Source: Linum tenue (lineage: Eukaryota; Streptophyta; Magnoliopsida; Malpighiales; Linaceae). Taken from it: DNA of 64,000 nt. The notes beneath the pieces are model-generated. The model was given only the letters and a program-made list of their open reading frames with translations, made no database searches and was not told the origin of the DNA. Below, one piece after another: positions 46,660 to 58,713 of this stretch. The stretch covers positions 17,940,150 to 18,004,149 of the forward strand of contig CAMGYJ010000004.1 of NCBI GenBank assembly GCA_946122785.1, in the 5' to 3' direction. The position numbers and the translations under genes are program-made. Position 1 is the first letter of the stretch. Each line of letters begins with the position of its first letter.

Positions 46660-47505
46660 ATGGCGCTTGTCGTTCCTAGACCACCCACACTCCATCTCAG
46701 AACTTGTAGCATTTTCGGGAACCATTTCAAACCTTCCCTCGTCGTCGCCGTCCCCATCCAGATGCAGAGTAAGTACTCTGAACTCTCATAGACAGTAAGT
46801 CCCCTCCCATTAATTTCCAGCAGGCGTCCTTAGTTGTGTTTCCGCCACCTGTTTGTGAAAAGTCCTCAATGAACCTCTGTTTTTCCTTCGTTTGCCGCTT
46901 AGACTTTCGGGCCATGAACCTGGTTGCCAGATCAAGAGCGAATCCAGCAAGAACAGAAAGTGCTAAAACCATGAACAGGAGGAGGCTAAAGAAGGTAACT
47001 TTTCAACCGTGTTTTTTTCTGTTTCCTATTCAATTGGGAGATATCGGTTAAAGCTTTTGCGATATCAACAACAGTTCAACGGGACGCCCATGAAGCCACG
47101 GCTGTCAGTGTTCTGTTCAACCAAGCAACTTTATGCAATGCTGGTGGATGATCAAAACAAGAAAATTTTGTTTTACGGAAGCACCATCCAGAAATCCATT
47201 CGAGGCGATCCACCTTGTTCCACGATCGTGAGACCACGCTACCAGAGCCTTATGATTTTTTTGTGCTTTCCACTTTCTGATTGTTGTTGCGTATTTATTA
47301 TTGACAGGAAGCTGCTGAAAGACTGGGTGAGGAACTCATCAAGGCATGTGTTAGTCATAGCATCAATGAAGTTACTTATGATCGGAATGGGAACCCTCCG
47401 CGTGGGGAGAAGATGAAAGCATTCGAGATCGCGATTTCACAACATGGGTTCTTGCCTGATCGATCGACCAGGACAAGGATTCCTGCAGCTGCAACACCAC
47501 CTTAG
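46660..47505 (+). CDS. RPL18: Organellar 50S ribosomal protein uL18 (L18p/L5e family)
   Basis: uL18 binds 5S rRNA in the central protuberance of the large subunit. Four exons, 46660-46768, 46903-46994, 47075-47227 and 47308-47505, join in frame to give 183 residues. The first 36 or so residues lack acidic amino acids and look like a targeting peptide. The uL18 domain starts near RTESAKTMNRRRLKK and shows NGTPMKPRLSVFCSTKQLYA, DDQNKKILFYGSTIQKSIRG, EAAERLGEELIKAC and KAFEIAISQHGFLP, the usual blocks of the bacterial-type family. It is the bacterial-type rather than the cytosolic L5/L18 form, so it works in plastids or mitochondria; the N-terminus makes plastid the better guess. Short introns (80-134 bp) are typical of plant genes. 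Confidence 0.9.
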
Positions 47506-49211
47506 CAGATACAAAAAAATGTGCATAGATGTTCAGTGACGGCCGTAACTGGTTGACTAAGAGCTTTAGTCTTCCATGATCTTTGTAGTACTTGGTCTTG
47601 TTGCATTTAATCAAAACCATAGCAGGTTTTATGCCTGATCGTGGAATGCAAAACGCACAATTCGAAACTAGGAAACGGGTTAGAACATCCTAGCCTTGTT
47701 GGTCATTAGGATCGTAGCTGGCTTCGTTGGTGGCACATGTGCAGCATTGTGTAACCAAATTCTTTTTCTTTTAATGCCTACGTAACTGCATGATTTGGTG
47801 CAATGACATCAGATTTGATCATTCCATCATTCTCCCCTTATAACGCTACAGATTCTGATAAACCCAATAACCCAATTAGAGTTCAGCTTAGTGACATGGA
47901 TGGCCACAAAGATGAAAGATCCCAATATATTGTGAACATCTGAAAGAAGTGCCAAAACATCGAGAGGGAGCAAAGTAGGCCCCGCTACCAGGAAGGTAAC
48001 GTGTAAAGGGTAATTGTAATGGTGCTGAAGGTGGTGGTGGAGACTAGTCGAATCGAGAGACAGAGAGAGAGAGACCAGGTTGGCTCAAATGTAATGGTGA
48101 CCTTTCATAAGAAAAACAACATCTTCTGCCTGTTGGATGGGATTTGATTTACTGAACCCAAACGCTGCTCCCTCCCCTGATTCATGTTACGAACACAGAC
48201 AACACTGTTGCAGAACGAAGGCTACAGTTTGCTTTGCTTCGGTTCCAGAGCATGTATTATTAGCAATGGAGGAGTGACAGCATGGCGTCAGCATGTCTGC
48301 CTGATTTGCTTTTCTTTCTGCTTTTGTGCTTTCTTCTAGTTTTGTTTTGTCATGTTTGTTCTCTTTCGGATCTTTTCGCGAGGGGAGCTTAAGTTCAAGT
48401 TCAAGTTTGAGTGTTAGTAGAGTTTGAGTTGTTTGAAATTGAAGCACAAAACTAGCACGTTGGTGTGATGGCTCATCTAGCAATATCAGAGTTGTATCAC
48501 CATCGTGAAGTTTCAGCTAAAATGCTATTGTTCGATATTCAAAACTCCGCATGAATGACGAAATAAAACTATCATATCGATAATGTAGATGCTTAGTGAA
48601 CGATCCTATCAATCTTATAGAGGAGTCTCAACTACAACTCGTTGAATGAACGAAACAACAAAAAAACTATTCAAATCAATTGTACGACCTACTCGTACCA
48701 TATCGATCTGCCTACCGGGCTATTTGTCACTGGGCTCCCTTCTGGTTCAAGCCAAAATAAGAGAACAAAGTAAACTGAGAGAACAAAAGAGGGACAAAAG
48801 AAAAGAGAGAGAGACAGTCAAGTAACAGAATCACTACTCTCCTTCTCTTCAGTGCCCCACAAAGAAAGTGAAATTACACTCCCATTGTCCCCTCCCTCTC
48901 TACTTTGATTCCTTTCCTTTCCCCCATTCCAATACCAACAGACTTATAATAACACCACTCTACCACTACTACTATACAACTCTCTTCCAGTCTTCTTCCT
49001 TCCCACCTCAGCTTCTCTTTCCCCTTTATTTCTTTTGTCAGGATTCCCTTCCGTCACTACATAACAAAAGAATTCCATAAACAAAAACCCACTCTGCTTT
49101 TCCCCTGCATCTTCATCTACTACTACTACAAGTAGAAGCAGAAGAAGCAGCCGCCTTATCTCTTGTTTCTACTCATTTCCCGTTATACTCTGCCTCTCTA
49201 CAAACCAATAC
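47506..49211. other. Intergenic DNA and MIZ1-type gene promoter
   Basis: No coding region is supported. From about 48,840 to 49,200 the plus strand is strongly pyrimidine-rich (CTCTCC, TTCTTCC, CTCAGC), as in many plant 5' leaders, and probably contains the promoter and long leader of the downstream gene. A GAGAGA stretch is near 48056-48075. Confidence 0.5.
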
Positions 49212-50063
49212 ATGTCGACTAGAGCCACGCCGGAGCTTTCCTCCAGCTCCAAACGCCACTTCCACTGGACCAACAAGGTTGGAACCGAAGAAGACGACGA
49301 AATCCCCCCACCAACCGCCGCCAAATCCTCTGCAATTCCAACCCTCAAGCATTCCGCTTCCTGGGTCATTAGAGACGAGAGCAGCAGCACCAAATCCAGA
49401 AGCGGAATCCCGACTCCGCGAAAGAAGCTTCCCGCCGTTGCCGTAGCCAGGCTCCGATCCGTACTCTCCACGTTCGGCAGGAACCGGTTCGGGTTGTCGC
49501 CGTCCAGTCTTTCGTCGGGTCTGGGTCACCGGGTCGTGGGTACCCTGTTCGGGTCGCGAAACGGGCACGTCAATTTCGCCTTCCAGAAAGAACCCACTTC
49601 CCCACCTGCCTTCCTGATCGAACTGGCGACGCCAATTAGCGGGCTGGTGAAGGAAATGGCATCTGGGTTAGTCAGAATTGCCCTGGAGTGCGACAAGAAG
49701 CAAGAAGGTAACCATAGGCAGAGGAAAAAAGCTTCCCCTGTTTCGGGTCCTAGCAATTGTGGCCCGGTTCGGCTGCTGGAGGAGCAAAACTGGAGGGCAT
49801 TCTGCAACGGGAAGAAATGCGGGTTTGCAGGGAGGAAAGAGTACTGTGGGGTGAAAGAGTGGAAGCTGCTGAAAGCTCTGGAGCCGGTCTCGATGGGGGC
49901 CGGGGTTATGCCGAGCTACGGGGAAGGTGAGAGGACGGAGATCATGTACATGAGAGCTAAGTTCGAGAGGATTGTTGGGTCCAGAGATTCCGAGGCTTTC
50001 TACATGATGAATCCCGACAGCAATGGCGCCCCTGAGCTCAGCGTCTATCTGCTTAGAGTCTAG
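49212..50063 (+). CDS. MIZU-KUSSEI1-like protein (DUF617 / MIZ1 domain)
   Basis: This is a plant-specific family; the founder MIZ1 is needed for root hydrotropism and other members are mostly uncharacterised. One uninterrupted frame of 283 residues. Residues 1-95 are Ser/Pro-rich and probably disordered. From about residue 100 to the end is the MIZ1 domain: GHRVVGTLFGSRNGHVNFAF, FLIELATPISGLVKEMASG, LVRIALE, WRAFCNGKKCGFAGRK, LLKALEPVSMGAGVMP, IMYMRAKFERIVGSRDSEAF, YMMNP and the ending ELSVYLLRV. All signature blocks are present, and lack of introns is normal for the family. The exact orthologue cannot be decided here. The gene is followed by a poly-G tract in its probable 3' region. Confidence 0.93.
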   Translation: MSTRATPELSSSSKRHFHWTNKVGTEEDDEIPPPTAAKSSAIPTLKHSASWVIRDESSSTKSRSGIPTPRKKLPAVAVARLRSVLSTFGRNRFGLSPSSLSSGLGHRVVGTLFGSRNGHVNFAFQKEPTSPPAFLIELATPISGLVKEMASGLVRIALECDKKQEGNHRQRKKASPVSGPSNCGPVRLLEEQNWRAFCNGKKCGFAGRKEYCGVKEWKLLKALEPVSMGAGVMPSYGEGERTEIMYMRAKFERIVGSRDSEAFYMMNPDSNGAPELSVYLLRV

Positions 50064-50262
50064 TAAATTAGGGGGTCTTTTGGAAGTGTGGGGAAAGAGG
50101 AGGAGGATACTTGGGGGATACTGTTCATCTCTTAGACTTTGTGACTGTTTAGGGATTCTTCCTGTTTTTCATGGGTTAGATTTAGGAGGTGGTGGCGGTG
50201 GGGAAGAAGGAGAAGGGTGTAAATGTATAGTGGGTATTTGTTTGGAATACTTGTTAGTAAGT

Positions 50263-50284
50263 GGGGGGAGGGGGGGGGGGGGGG
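50263..50284 (+). repeat. Poly-G tract
   Basis: Six G, then A, then fifteen G on the plus strand, about 200 bp after the MIZ1-type stop codon. The run length may be affected by sequencing. Confidence 0.85.
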
Positions 50285-50749
50285 AAGACAATGGAGGGCC
50301 AAATGAAATCATGAATGTCTTTGATTTTGATTCCATCTCTAGCTTCTTTTGTTGATTTGTTCAAAGGTTTGATTAGATTAGATCCCTTTTCGTTTTGTTC
50401 ACCGCAAACAAATTTAGTGGGGAACTAGAAATGTGGGTATTTAAGTTTTAACTTTGAAGCACTATCAAATGAATCGTGCACATGGAAAGTCTCATCGTCG
50501 CTAAAAATTATGATCGCTATTTTTAGACGAGTTTCTTTCATCAAGATGGAGTTTTCATGTGTAACAGTTTAGCGTTGATATAAAAGAATATCATATCTTC
50601 CGGTCAGTTGTAATTAGTCAGTCAATTCAAGAACCTTTCTTCGGTCAGAAACTTCCAAACAATTCGATTATTGTTCTTGTCCCCTTGTCAAAATTCTTGT
50701 AACATTATCGTAATCGCCACGATTACGGAGTATATTGAACACTAATTTG

Positions 50750-51444
50750 CAGTGCTGTCAAAGCCGAACCGAGCCGGCCGGCCAGACCGCCAAAGCCGTC
50801 ACCCGGCTGTAAAACCGGCTCGGATCAGCTATTTAACCGCCACGGTTTTATACAGCGGCCGGCGAGCGGCCGAAGCGGTTAACCGCTCGAGCCGCTCAAG
50901 CCGATCGCACGGTTCGGCCGTTTGGTTTACCCTAAAAAAACAAAGGCCAATCGTGGAATGGGGCAGCCAAACAAAACCCTAACTTTCATTTTATTTCTTC
51001 ATCTTCAACCTAGAAGTAGAACAGAGACAGAGGGAGAGCGGCGCCACCCTGCCGCCGTCAACCATCGCCCCAGCGCTTCCGTCCCGTCGCCGGAAGCAGC
51101 GCGCCATCCGACAGCGGGGTAATTCATCTCCCTTCTTCTTCTTCACTCTTTCCGTTGGTTCTGGGGATTTCTATGTTAGCATTTCTCCAGTGTGGGTATT
51201 ATTGGGCTGTCGGTGGCGATTGGTTTACTGAGTATTTGATTAGTGGTGGATCTAGTAGTCGTTTGTCTGATCTTGACGTGATTAGCGTAGATTTTGAGAT
51301 TTGCTGATAGGGGCAGCTAGTTTGCTTACGAAATGGACTACCTGTTCTCAAACGGTTTTTAAACGGTCTAATGCCGGCTGGACCACTAATGACCGAGCCG
51401 TTCACGTTACCGGGTCATACTCCGGCTCGGCTTTGACAGCATTG
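50750..51444. mobile_element. 695-bp non-autonomous hAT element
   Basis: Inverted ends CAGTGCTGTCAAAGCCGA and CAATGCTGTCAAAGCCGA differ at one base. A perfect 8-bp duplication CTAATTTG flanks the element (50742-50749 and 51445-51452). Subterminal DNA is full of GCGGTT/AACCGC and GGCCGG motifs, including the palindrome AGCGGTTAACCGCT (50874-50887). The middle (about 50,950-51,130) is less repetitive and looks like a transcript leader, possibly left from an autonomous parent. No transposase is present. Confidence 0.9.
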
Positions 51445-51452
51445 CTAATTTG

Positions 51453-54400
51453 TATTAAAAAGAAAAGGTATTATCAAAGGAAAGGAGGAAAAAGGGAACA
51501 CCCCAAATAGAGTAAAAATGCAAATGGTGGGAATCTTTCTGCTTTTTTATCACTTTTTTTTTTCCTTCTTCCCTGCCAACAAACCCAAACCTCTCTTTAC
51601 CTTGCGGTGTGGGGTGGGGGTTTCATACTAAAATGGAGATGCGATAATGCTCATACCATAGCATATAAACTTTTTTTAGGGCACCAAGCCATTAGGATCC
51701 AGGTGTTTATACAGACTAATGTCTCTTAGGTTTAGGTGAGGATGAAAGCTAGAGGTATATTCTAATTTAGAAGTTTTACGTTAGAAGTTTTCATCTATAC
51801 AATGTATTCATATGGATCTTATCTTTTTGTTAAATTAGGCTCATTAACAGATTAAAGAAAATACTTTTATGTAGGATAATCGAACTTTGAAATCTATTCA
51901 ACGATACCAAACATTATATCTCTTATATTTTAGACAAAGGAAGACAAACTTTACCACAAATAATCCGATTCAATTCACATATAAGACGACTGAATTGAGA
52001 GAATGTAGCATACTATAATAAGGCATGTTCATTGTAGTAACCTAGTTGATCTAATAAGTTGAGAAGCAAAGTATTTTCTACATAACAGACAAAAGATAGA
52101 GATTCATCATTAATACTCAGCACATGCAAACTTCAAAGAGAAACAAGCATATGTATAAACTTTCGTAGAAGAACCTAGCTACCAAGCCTAGCATTAGAGT
52201 CGTATTAAGATTATCGTTTGATTTTTCAGTATTTTCTTATAAATATGTACTTAACATCCACTTAGAATCAATCAAGTTAATACGAAAAGTACTTCGAGTC
52301 TTTCCCTTTCTTCCTCGTTTCTCTCTGCTTGGCCAAACCAAATTTTCTCTCTCATTCTTCTTCTCAAAGCTTCTCTCTCTGAATTCTTAATTATGTTCTT
52401 CCCGGTCCCCGTTCTCAATCCCTAATTCTACATATCAATCCCTAGATCCCTAGCCTTCTATCAATCCTCAATCTCATAACCCAACCCGAAGATCTTAGAT
52501 CTCGATTTCCTGGCAAAGCACTAGAGAGAGAGTCCTATGAGAAGATTACACATGCACTACTAGTAAACACAAAGAAGAGAGCACCATCCACACAGAATGA
52601 TGAGGATGGTAACCCTAATAGCTAAGCCCAATATGTCGAGGAACAGAGTATCTTTGTCTGTTGTCACCAGCATCTTAGCCATATAGATTACCCATGCACG
52701 TAAAAACAGATGCTTCTCTCTAAACTTGCATATCTTTAGTATATCAATGGTGAATCTATCTTTTGTCTCCAACCACTATTTCATGTTTAGAATTATCTTT
52801 CTTCTTACAGAGAGTTCTCCCTCATTCATTTGTTGTTGGAGTTGGGCCCTTTTGCCATGTTATTGCCCACTTTCCTGTGTTTGGTGTAGGACAGCATTGG
52901 CAACTGTGTTCAAATATTTACCACATCCACTCCATTATATTCCTCACAAAAAGAGGGATTTGATTTGGGGTCCAAAAGTGCAAATATGTTCCCAATCATT
53001 TGCTTTTTGGCATTGTGCCTGAATTCTGTGCTATGCTCTCTTCTTGTAAATTGATCCCAATGCGCGGATCACTTTACTTTATTGCTCTCACCTTCTTATC
53101 ATATACACCTCATCATCAAACCTAAAATAAATCGAATAAACAAAGCTTCAAGAAAGCGTTAGGTACAAGATAAATCTAATCTAGTGCCTCATTTGTGTAG
53201 ACATCTTCTAAGCATTGTTTAGGTGTTAAAGAAAAATAGCATTTTGTGTTAAATGGTGAATGAAATAGAAGTTTTACAACACTTTCGCTTTAGTTAAAAT
53301 GATTAATAACCTACTTAACATTTAACAAGAAAAATAACTCACAAGTCCGTCGTATTATAGCTTAATAGCTCTCAAATTTCAGAAGCTATTGAAAAGATCG
53401 AGAGATAAGATTGAGTTTGCATGATGTTGATTTCTCACTTCAGATATTAACTACCCATCTCTGCCTAATCATGTCTCGGGATATCTAAGTGTTTCATTAT
53501 AATTTGTCGCTAGATTTTGTATATTTAACTCACCATGAAGCCCATTTGATAAGACGTTTTGGCATTGCATATCGCCTGCCTAATTTTATTGAATGCAAAG
53601 ATCAAGACGAGAATTATGAGTAAGAGAACGAATTACCAAGCAGATATTATCCTGCTTAACAAGTAACAACAAAAATAAGTATATTAAAATCTAAAAAAAA
53701 TTATGTAAATTTGAGATAAAAGTAACGATTCGATTTGTCAAAATATGAATCGTTTGCCTTCGTAGATTTATGGTGGTATTTATCAAATATGGGTAGTCTA
53801 AGAAAAAAAAAATAGAGAGATTAAAAGCAACCCAACAAAACTCCAATCCGAGACTGCGGTTGGCTACTCCTTTTGTCACTTGTTGACTGCTTTTTCCTTT
53901 TCCTTCTTTTCCCTGTCTTCCTCTTCATTCTTTTGTCTTTCATACTTTCTTTCTTTCCAAGAAAATTCTTTGAGCTGCTGTTATTACAACAGTAATCTGC
54001 TCTGCATCGAGTCCCCAGTGATTTACTTGATATGATTATTTATTTTATACTTTTCATTTTTTATTATTTGGAAGAAATTATACCAGAAAAAAAAAACAAA
54101 ACAAAAAAATATTATTTGGAAGAAATTATACCAGAAAAAAAAACAAAACAAAAAATATATTATTAACATTTCGTTTATAGGACTGATCATGATTACCTTA
54201 GCTAGATAAATTATAAACAAGATTCTCCTATGTGATTTGATAATGGAGTAATCATTGAATTATAGAGCCATGATTGACAAATGACACTAGCTAGCAATTT
54301 TTAATATTTAGAATAAACAAAAGCAATAATAGTTATTAATTAAGGATTGCATTTTAAAAAATACATACATGATATATTACATTTACAGGGGGGAAAAGAT

Positions 54401-55014
54401 AAGGAATCCAACCATCAAATCGCCACTACCCTCACCTTAACCTTATCAAGCTGTAAGATGTTGAAGAGGGAGTGAAACTTCCTTTTTCCAATTTTCAAGG
54501 CTTTTGTGGCATTCGTAATCATCACAATTCACAAGACTAATCATTTCCAATTTTGCTACAAATTTTACATATAAATTTACCTATATTTGAAAGTTGACAA
54601 CGTGGTTCTGTCATTGATTGCAAGTGTCGATAGTCGTTATTCATCGCATAATAATACCCCACATTCCTAATCTCACTTATTCCTGAAATTTCATGTTCAT
54701 TGTGAATGTCATTATCTGTTATTCATCACACATGTTGGTCAACTTGTTGGTTATATAACTTTGTTTATGTTAAGGGATATATACGAGGTTCAAACGCAAT
54801 AATCTCTATTTGTTGAGGGAAACGACATTGTATACTAATACTAGAAACAATTAGTTAGTCAAGTTGATATAAGACTAGCGAGCAAAAAATATAGAAGTAT
54901 GTTAGGTCAATACAAAATTAAATTCGATCAATCGATAATTTCTTACCCTCTCTTGTCCTCTCTTGGCATGTCATTTACATGAAACCTTAACACAATTTAT
55001 AAGACTTAATTATC
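51453..55014. other. AT-rich intergenic DNA, no gene seen
   Basis: Scattered short frames show no domain. A pyrimidine-rich stretch at about 52,300-52,380 could belong to an unannotated transcript, but no coding exon can be supported. Confidence 0.5.
54062..54157 (+). repeat. 48-bp tandem duplication
   Basis: Two adjacent copies of a unit that starts TATTATTTGGAAGAAATTAT and ends in A-rich DNA; the copies differ mainly in A-run length. Confidence 0.85.
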
Positions 55015-55029
55015 ATCATTACTCAAATC

Positions 55030-55250
55030 CTTAGCTCTTTGTATGTTTGTATAGAGTTTAGGGCGGTACCTAGATCCGCCAACAGTGCTGCCCATAGAGT
55101 GGCGCGTAAAGCACTGCTTTTGTCTCTTGTAGAGCTAGAATCTTTTGATTTCTTGGGAGTGGCTTCAGTAGAGCATTTTAGGGGTTCATGGGTAGAATTG
55201 TAAGCTTAACTATTATTTCTCATTGATATCACTCAGAAATAAAAAAAAAA
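55030..55250 (+). mobile_element. 5'-truncated LINE (non-LTR retrotransposon) insertion
   Basis: A 15-bp direct repeat ATCATTACTCAAATC lies at 55015-55029 and 55251-55265. The insert ends in an A11 run directly before the second copy, the hallmark of target-primed insertion. Its frame at 55072-55203 (SANSAAHRVARKALLLSL...) resembles the C-terminal RNase H segment common in plant LINEs and their relatives (N-x-A-A-H-x-L-A). Only the last 221 bp of the element are present. Confidence 0.8.
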
Positions 55251-55265
55251 ATCATTACTCAAATC

Positions 55266-56402
55266 AATTTATTTTAGTAATTCGAATGATCCAATGACAT
55301 TCAAACTTAAAATTTGAAGTATAGAAAGCACAAAGATCGATGTGGGTTGTAGTTGGGTTTTTCTCTGCATCATCGATGCATCATCTCCTGAAAAGTATTG
55401 AAGAAAAGTGAAGGCTTCCTCTTATTATCATAGAATAGCAGCACCAATTTTAAAAGGCAAAAGTAGCAGTAGTACTGGTGTTGGGTAGAGTTCACAGAGC
55501 AGCCCACAGTTCCACTTTCACAGCAAGAACTTCATTCCTTTCCTTTGAAAACTGTTTAACATGACCACAATTGCTCCACTCGGTGCGAAATATATTAAGT
55601 GGCCGTTAACAAATTATTGGGCTTAATGATGATGGTTGTGCCTTGTGACTCAACTCATTGCCATAGACCAAAAATTTTGTAGGCAAATTATAGCCAGTTG
55701 ATTTTACTAATTGCAGGCCAAGTTGGTTCATTAATGATTGGTATCGCATTTTCTGAGGAAATTGTGATGGAGCATTTAGATTATTAGAATATATCGAGTA
55801 GAATAGATCTTAGAGAATGCTGTAGAAGTTTAGTGTTCATTGAATCCTCATGAATGTCTCTTTAATCGAATGGTATAGCAGAGATTTCCGACAGAAATTC
55901 TCAAGGAACTGCAGTGTGGATGCCGATGATTGTTTGAGAAGATTAGAGAGTTGGGTTTTCGCTAAAACTTTGATATGACGAGCTTTCTCGACTTGAACAA
56001 AGAAAAGCGGTCTTGATGTGGGTTTTGGGATTACAATGACCCACATGACTTCTCTTGAGTGCTCTATTATGCAACTTATATCCATAATATGTTGGTGGAT
56101 CGGTTGGAGCGAGTTTTCAATGAGTCAAGTATTAGAGTTTGGAGATATAAATTAAATTTGGACCATAACATTAAAAGTACAATTTCAGTTTGTAGTTTAT
56201 ACTATAAAATGCACAGATTTAGTTCGTAACATAAACGAAAAGGCAGTTTGTACCATAATATTAAATATGCAAGTTCAATTTGTACCATAAAGTATTATAA
56301 AATTCCCCTTTTTGTTTATTAATTTCATTTCGACTTGAAAAGTTCAGAATCGAGATTATTACTTTCAGTAATAAAATAGAGAGACAACAATTGCATCATC
56401 AA
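55266..56402. other. Intergenic DNA upstream of the tRNA gene
   Basis: No gene is recognised. Between 56160 and 56300 the phrase TTTGTACCATAA / GTTTGTA recurs three to four times as a short degenerate repeat. Confidence 0.5.
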
Positions 56403-56475
56403 GGGGATGTAGCTCAGATGGTAGAGCGCTCGCTTAGCATGCGAGAGGTACGGGGATCGATACCCCGCATCTCCA
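56403..56475 (+). tRNA. tRNA-Ala (anticodon AGC)
   Basis: A 73-base cloverleaf without intron: acceptor GGGGATG pairs with CATCTCC, D-stem GCTC/GAGC, anticodon stem CTCGC/GCGAG around the loop TTAGCAT (anticodon 56436-56438), T-stem CGGGG/CCCCG, discriminator A. The acceptor contains the alanine identity pair G3-T70 (GGG...TCC). The internal promoter is visible as an A box TAGCTCAGATGG and a B-box-like GGATCGATACC. CCA is not encoded, as usual for a eukaryotic nuclear gene. AGC would be read as IGC after editing. Confidence 0.97.
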
Positions 56476-56620
56476 ATTTTAATTTTCCCCCATTTTTGCG
56501 TTTGGGGAGTGTGTACAATGAAACCAAAGGAGGCAACAGATCATAAAACCAAACACGAAGTTTCCCGTGACCTTAATTATAACTCCAAGCAGCATACCTG
56601 TCTGACCAGCAAACCAAAAC

Positions 56621-56821
56621 ATGGACTCATTTATGGACCACAAACAACCTGCAGCAGCAGCAGCAGTGGCCATGCTCCATATGGAATCATATCATATTAA
56701 TGGGCATGCGGCAGCTAGCAGGTTTCGATGCATGGAAGGCGCGATCGAACTTGGGATACCCATTGTGATTGATGCGAAAGGCTCTGCCCTCAATCGAGAG
56801 GTTCTTCAGCCATTCACTTAA
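56621..56821 (+). pseudogene. Possible O-methyltransferase N-terminal fragment
   Basis: The frame contains CMEGAIELGIPIVIDAKGSA, which resembles the dimerisation segment of plant caffeate-type O-methyltransferases (…K-C-A-I-E-L-G-I-P-D…). It is only 66 codons, starts in Ala-repeat DNA and stops well before the catalytic domain, so if the similarity is real it is a relic. The match is short and could be chance. Confidence 0.25.
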
Positions 56822-58713
56822 ACCAGTTGCCACCTTCGTTGGTTTATGAGACCATCAACAATCATGAAATAGCCTTTCTATTTCATATGTAGCATCTATT
56901 ATCACTTATACATCTTTTACAATTTCGTTCTTTAAAATCCATTTCATCTACACCCGTGAAATTTATCTCCAATTTTATATGGTGGACCCGATTCACATTT
57001 TCAATACAACTAAATAATTTCAAATTGTTGAAATGGGCCCACTTGCTACCCCACTTCTAATTTCATTTGCTCTTCGATCTAATGAAATATTTCATTATTG
57101 AAATAATTGGCTACAAGCCTACAACCATGAAATGTCAAATGACATATTGACATTGCCATGTCATTTTGAAATAAAAAAAGAGACGACCGATGCAACTGCT
57201 CTGAATTCTGATGTAGAAGAGTGCAGCGTACTTGCTCGTTTGAAAGGAGAAAAACAAATTACAAGGCAATCTTAAGGGAGTTTCTGAGACTATGTTATTA
57301 GTAAATTGTATAAGATTTATAATTGAATATTTTTCAAAGTTTGAGTTATTGGGACCAATTAGCTTATGACAGGATATCAGAGTCTTTGATGACTGAGAGG
57401 ACTAATGTTTGAATCTTGACGATCCTCATTTGTTGAGCCCATGGTATTTGGACCTGTGCAAACATCAAACTTGTATGAGTTGGCTTTTGTTGAGGGACAT
57501 GTTAGTAAATGTTATAAGATATATAATTGAACCTCTACTAACAACTTGAGTTATTGAGATCAACTGGTTTTTGTCATTAGTGATGGCAATGGGGTGGGGC
57601 AAGTAACTCAACACCCATGTCCCATCCCAGACTACTGAGGGGCGGGGCGAGTAGTACCCGCACGGGTACGGGGCGGGGTGGATTGAGCCACTCTTACATA
57701 TTATTTTTACAAAAATACACGCAAAATTTTCCTTTTTGCAATAAAACGAAGGGGAAAAACTTTATAAATGAAAAATAGTGATAATAGAATGAGTAATTGA
57801 GTCTAACTAGTTGAAAGATCAAGTCTATTTAGTTGAACCGAAGTCAAAATAGGAGAAATATGAATAGATATTGTAAGAAATTGAGATAGAATGAGCAAAA
57901 AAGGGGCGGAGCAGATCCAAAGTAGATATCCATGCCCCATTCCATGCTACTGCGAGTCGGATAATGCCCGCCCCATCACGATTCAGACTGAGTAATATCT
58001 AAATTATTCAATATCCAATTGAATTACTAGTGAAAATAAGATATTCAAGTGTAAGTCAAGCAAACTCCAACTCTCGACCACCGAGTCATTCTACTGCTAT
58101 GATATTATTAGACTACAAACTTGTTTATGTTGGTGGATTAGTTTGGGAATTGTAAAGGTTGAATTTCAAACCTCATGTACATGGCACATGTAAACAAGAT
58201 TTAATTACTAAAAACGTACTAAATTTGAACATGCATTATTAATCGACTACCATGTTTGGGTACTACACTTGTACGATATTATGATATGATTTTCTTATTT
58301 TTTTTTCCCCGGTAATTTATGATTTTCTTATTGTATGACTATGGTAAAAAGAAAATGAGAGGTCCGGCGAAGTCCAAAACAAGTTAGATTCGGATGAGCC
58401 TAAGAGATTGGTCTAATTAGGCAGAGGCTTTTCAGCCCACGAGGCCCGCAATCAAAAGCCTGTTTCATTAAGCCCCATCCAATCAGACAGTACCCATGAA
58501 AAGGGTGACCAATGTGGAGTAGCTACAGAAGTTTAGTGATCATATAGTTACGCAATCAAATTTAGTGACCAAATTTGTAATGACTGGAGACATCATTTGA
58601 TGACAAGGACGGTGGACCCCGGACCAGGGTTTAAGAGAACGAGCGGAATTGCAAAGAGAAGCCGCAAACCCTAGCAATCTTCTTTTCCAGAAACTTCATT
58701 CTCAGGTGGCGCC
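56822..58713. other. Intergenic DNA and helicase promoter, with a MITE-like patch
   Basis: Around 57576-57990 the DNA has GATGGCAATGGGGTGGGG at the left and CCCGCCCCATCAC at the right with GGGGCGG motifs between, resembling the common TAGGGATGGCAATGGGG hAT MITEs, but with eroded ends and no clear duplication. The last part (about 58,450-58,713) should hold the helicase promoter and leader. No other gene is seen. Confidence 0.4.

Noticed and set aside
49169..49568. Two minus-strand frames of 100 and 131 codons over the MIZ1-type gene
   Set aside because: They are antisense shadows of the intact 283-codon frame, which has full family similarity.
56641..56675. Short GCAGCAGCAG run as a coding polyalanine tract
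   Set aside because: Too short and in a doubtful fragment; more likely a trinucleotide repeat.
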